Below, in pieces: positions 61,385 to 63,055 of a stretch of 63,055 nucleotides of DNA; within the stretch, counting starts at the first letter, position 1; every line of letters starts with the position of its first letter. Below the pieces are notes generated by a model that saw only the letters and a program-made list of their open reading frames with translations, was not told the origin of the DNA and searched no databases. Source of the stretch: Scytalidium lignicola (lineage: Eukaryota; Ascomycota; Leotiomycetes); assembly GCA_002812745.2 (NCBI GenBank), contig NCSJ02000250.1, positions 1 through 63,055 of the forward strand, in the 5' to 3' direction. A program made the position numbers and the translations under genes.

Positions 61385-62124
61385 CCTTGCAGGAATCTCC
61401 CAAACACTTTTGTTTGGCGCAGGTTTTTGTAGGTAATCCTCCTATACGGGAGCGGAGTGAGTGGCGCAATAATAAGGGGTTCACGTAATCTCAGCAATGT
61501 TGCCGATACGTGTATTGATAGTGACTAGCAAGTTCGCTAATGTTTCCTGGGAAGTTCTTGAATGTCGTTCCTCGACTCGCCTTAGATCCTCTAGCAATAC
61601 GTGTAGTTGCTTCAAAGGAGAGCTGATGTTGTGGGGTATCGGAGCGGAGACACCTTAAGCGTGAATGAGATCGAGCTTGAAAGACGGTAGATATGTTGAA
61701 TGAAAAGGTTCGTAAGCTGCAGAGGTCTAACTCTCGCAGTTGCAAGATTTGCGCGTATTCTAGGTATTGGCAGATCCTCTGCGACAAAGTCGAAAGGGGT
61801 ATTGACCAATCTGTGTTGATATGATCGAGATCGAGGTTAAAGAACCGGAATGCGGGGATATAATTTATCCGTTCCCCGGACAAGCGCTGAGCTTAAATTA
61901 TCGCTTAGTTCCGGGTTAGGCACTAGTCTTCTTCTGGCGTCAAGCCAGATTGCTCTGAGCCTCTTCGTTAACCACAGCTACTGCTGGTGGATTCCTGAGA
62001 GCTTACTACCATAACGAACATCTAGAACCTTGTTCTCGATATTTTCTTCCGATACAAGCAGTTATAAAATTAGGACATATTTCGTCTCTCTTTCTATCCA
62101 CATCCTTTCTAGATCTCCAAGCTT
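61385..62124. promoter_or_regulatory. Shared promoter of GCN5 and OST5
   Basis: 740 bp between two head-to-head genes. A 130-codon minus frame (61491-61883) lies in the GCN5 upstream region; its composition is not protein-like and nothing is recognised. It may be leader DNA. Confidence 0.5.
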
Positions 62125-62482
62125 ATGGACTCATCACTGTATCAAGTGTGGGAGAGTGCCTCGGGCAACTCATTCAGACCAACCATTGGAAAGGATAGCC
62201 AATTCTTTGTCGGCCTATCGTTGTTGATAGTTGGTATACTACTCACCGGATTTTTCGGCTTGAGTAAGTTTTCGAAACAGCGACCATAGTGGGCTTGATT
62301 ATTGACTGAACTACAGACCGTACAGTTATCAACGTACCTCTCGTCGGCATTCCTGCCTCGTTAGCCCTTGCGTATGTCTAAGTCCAGAGATGCTAGATTT
62401 TAATTTGAGAACTGTTACTAACTATGGTGTCTCTAGGTTTGGAGCAGTATATATGTTCTGCGCAGTTGGCGTTTATGTATAA
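62125..62482 (+). CDS. OST5: OST5/TMEM258-like oligosaccharyltransferase subunit
   Basis: Small subunit of the ER oligosaccharyltransferase that N-glycosylates nascent proteins. It is missed by simple ORF scans: exons are 62125-62263, 62317-62371 and 62437-62482, with introns of 53 and 65 bp and agreeing phases. Product 79 aa, the usual size. It begins MDSSLYQVWESASGNSF, has a first helix VGLSLLIVGILLTGFFGL, then the conserved link NRTVINVPLVGIPASLAL, and a second helix ending AVYMFCAVGVYV. The GVYV end is shared with yeast Ost5. It faces away from GCN5 and lies 226 bp before RAD1. Confidence 0.9.
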
Positions 62483-62708
62483 GATACCCTTGAATATACA
62501 CGTTTTACCGTCCTTGGCGATCCCGCATTGCATTGTACCATAGCTGGAACATATATATAGGAGNAAAAGCGCTTTTGAAAGAATATTCGATAGATTAAGT
62601 GAAATTATTCAACAGGGGAGGAAACTGTCTCGAAAAAGCCCGATCTAGTTTAAGGAAAATAATAATCCAGCAAAACCACATACATATCCCATTAATATTT
62701 GGTTCCCA

Positions 62709-63055
62709 ATGTCTCAAACTCAAAATATCGAAGCTCCACCCATTTTGAAGACAGTCTCTAGCTCCGGTAGAACTCTATTTCAGCTTCTCAACTGTATCCG
62801 CTTCGCACCAAAGGTGCACATCCAGATCAGCAATGAAGGAATCCGTTTCGCAGTAGAGGAGTCGAGGGCAATGCAAGGTGAGCCCAAAAATAACACGAAC
62901 TCCCTCCCCCACCAAAAAAAAATCAAGACATTTGGTAACAAGACTAGGTATCGTCTTCCTCGACAAGGCCCTCTTCACAACCTACGAATGTAACCTCCCG
63001 GCAACTTCCTCCCAAACTGAAGACTCCACCCCCGACCTCCCCAACTTCCAAATCT
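62709..63055 (+). CDS. RAD1: RAD1 checkpoint clamp subunit, 5' part
   Basis: Subunit of the 9-1-1 (Rad9-Rad1-Hus1) DNA-damage checkpoint clamp (Rec1 type, not the Rad1 nuclease of yeast). Exon 1 is 62709-62877 and exon 2 begins at 62948, with a 70-bp intron from GTGAGC to GACTAG. The frame then runs to the window edge. The visible protein reads APPILKTVSSSGRTLFQLLN, CIRFAPKVHIQISNEGIRFA and, across the splice, GIVFLDKALFTTYECNLP: the first half of a PCNA-like fold. The remaining exons lie outside the window, so completeness cannot be judged. Confidence 0.85.

Noticed and set aside
61491..61883. 130-codon minus-strand frame upstream of GCN5
   Set aside because: No domain, no splice structure and composition unlike its neighbours; more likely GCN5/OST5 promoter or leader DNA.

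Overview
The window is nuclear DNA of a filamentous ascomycete (Pezizomycotina). The resemblance to known proteins points towards Leotiomycetes, but I cannot name a species. The evidence is gene content (White Collar 2, a hybrid histidine kinase, a fungal transcription factor with a middle-homology region, COMPASS, SAGA and HRD subunits) and gene structure: short GT-AG introns, mostly 40-75 bp, often with a CTAAC or CTGAC branch site. Intergenic DNA is AT-rich. I see no operons, no tRNA or rRNA genes, no CRISPR array and no intact transposon. Most genes here had to be rebuilt from several exons; the exon limits given were set by matching splice sites and codon phase by hand.

Layout. 1-502: 3' end of a Golgi membrane protein gene. 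503-2863: no recognisable gene. 2864-4956: unknown 676-aa protein. 5500-7059 (-): WC-2 photoreceptor partner, divergent from RAD50 (about 7523-11653, +). 12451-14308 (-): cation/proton antiporter, divergent from a TMA23-like G-patch protein (14599-15339, +), which converges on THG1 (15475-16691, -). 16937-17600 (-): puzzling exon-like remnant. 17600-18145 (-): CMC1, divergent from UTP11 (18373-19227). 19444-21066 (-): conserved fungal protein of unknown role. 21842-23317: SWD1. 23694-25549: glutathione reductase. 25863-26313 (-): small unknown gene, divergent from RPB1 (26467-31687). 32382-33619 (-): 2-oxoglutarate/iron oxygenase, divergent from an FRG1-like gene (33961-34825). 36082-36621: small gene with a duplicated terminal exon. 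37460-39257 (-): membrane alpha/beta hydrolase. 41394-45788 (-): hybrid histidine kinase. 49286-51956: SAM + HMG-box + fungal transcription factor domain protein. 52837-54330: WDR89-like. 55404-56267 (-): SFR1/MEI5-like recombination protein. 56663-59373 (-): HRD3. 60065-61384 (-): GCN5. 62125-62482: OST5. 62709-end: RAD1, cut by the window edge.

How the genes relate. They are independent housekeeping and regulatory genes, many in head-to-head pairs sharing 150-800 bp promoters. Functions recur by theme rather than as a cluster: DNA repair and checkpoint (RAD50, SFR1, RAD1), transcription and chromatin (RPB1, SWD1, GCN5, WC-2), RNA and ribosome processing (THG1, UTP11, TMA23, FRG1), mitochondria and redox (CMC1, GLR1), and ER quality control and glycosylation (HRD3, OST5). 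The accessory part is roughly 39-52 kb: sensor kinase, gene-poor DNA with a bHLH-like remnant, and the SAM/HMG/MHR regulator.

Most unusual points: an intron at 36498-36570 that carries its own copy of the following terminal exon; the domain combination at 49286-51956; an apparently missing start codon in RAD50; and single N characters that sit only beside A or T runs and in one case shift the RAD50 frame.
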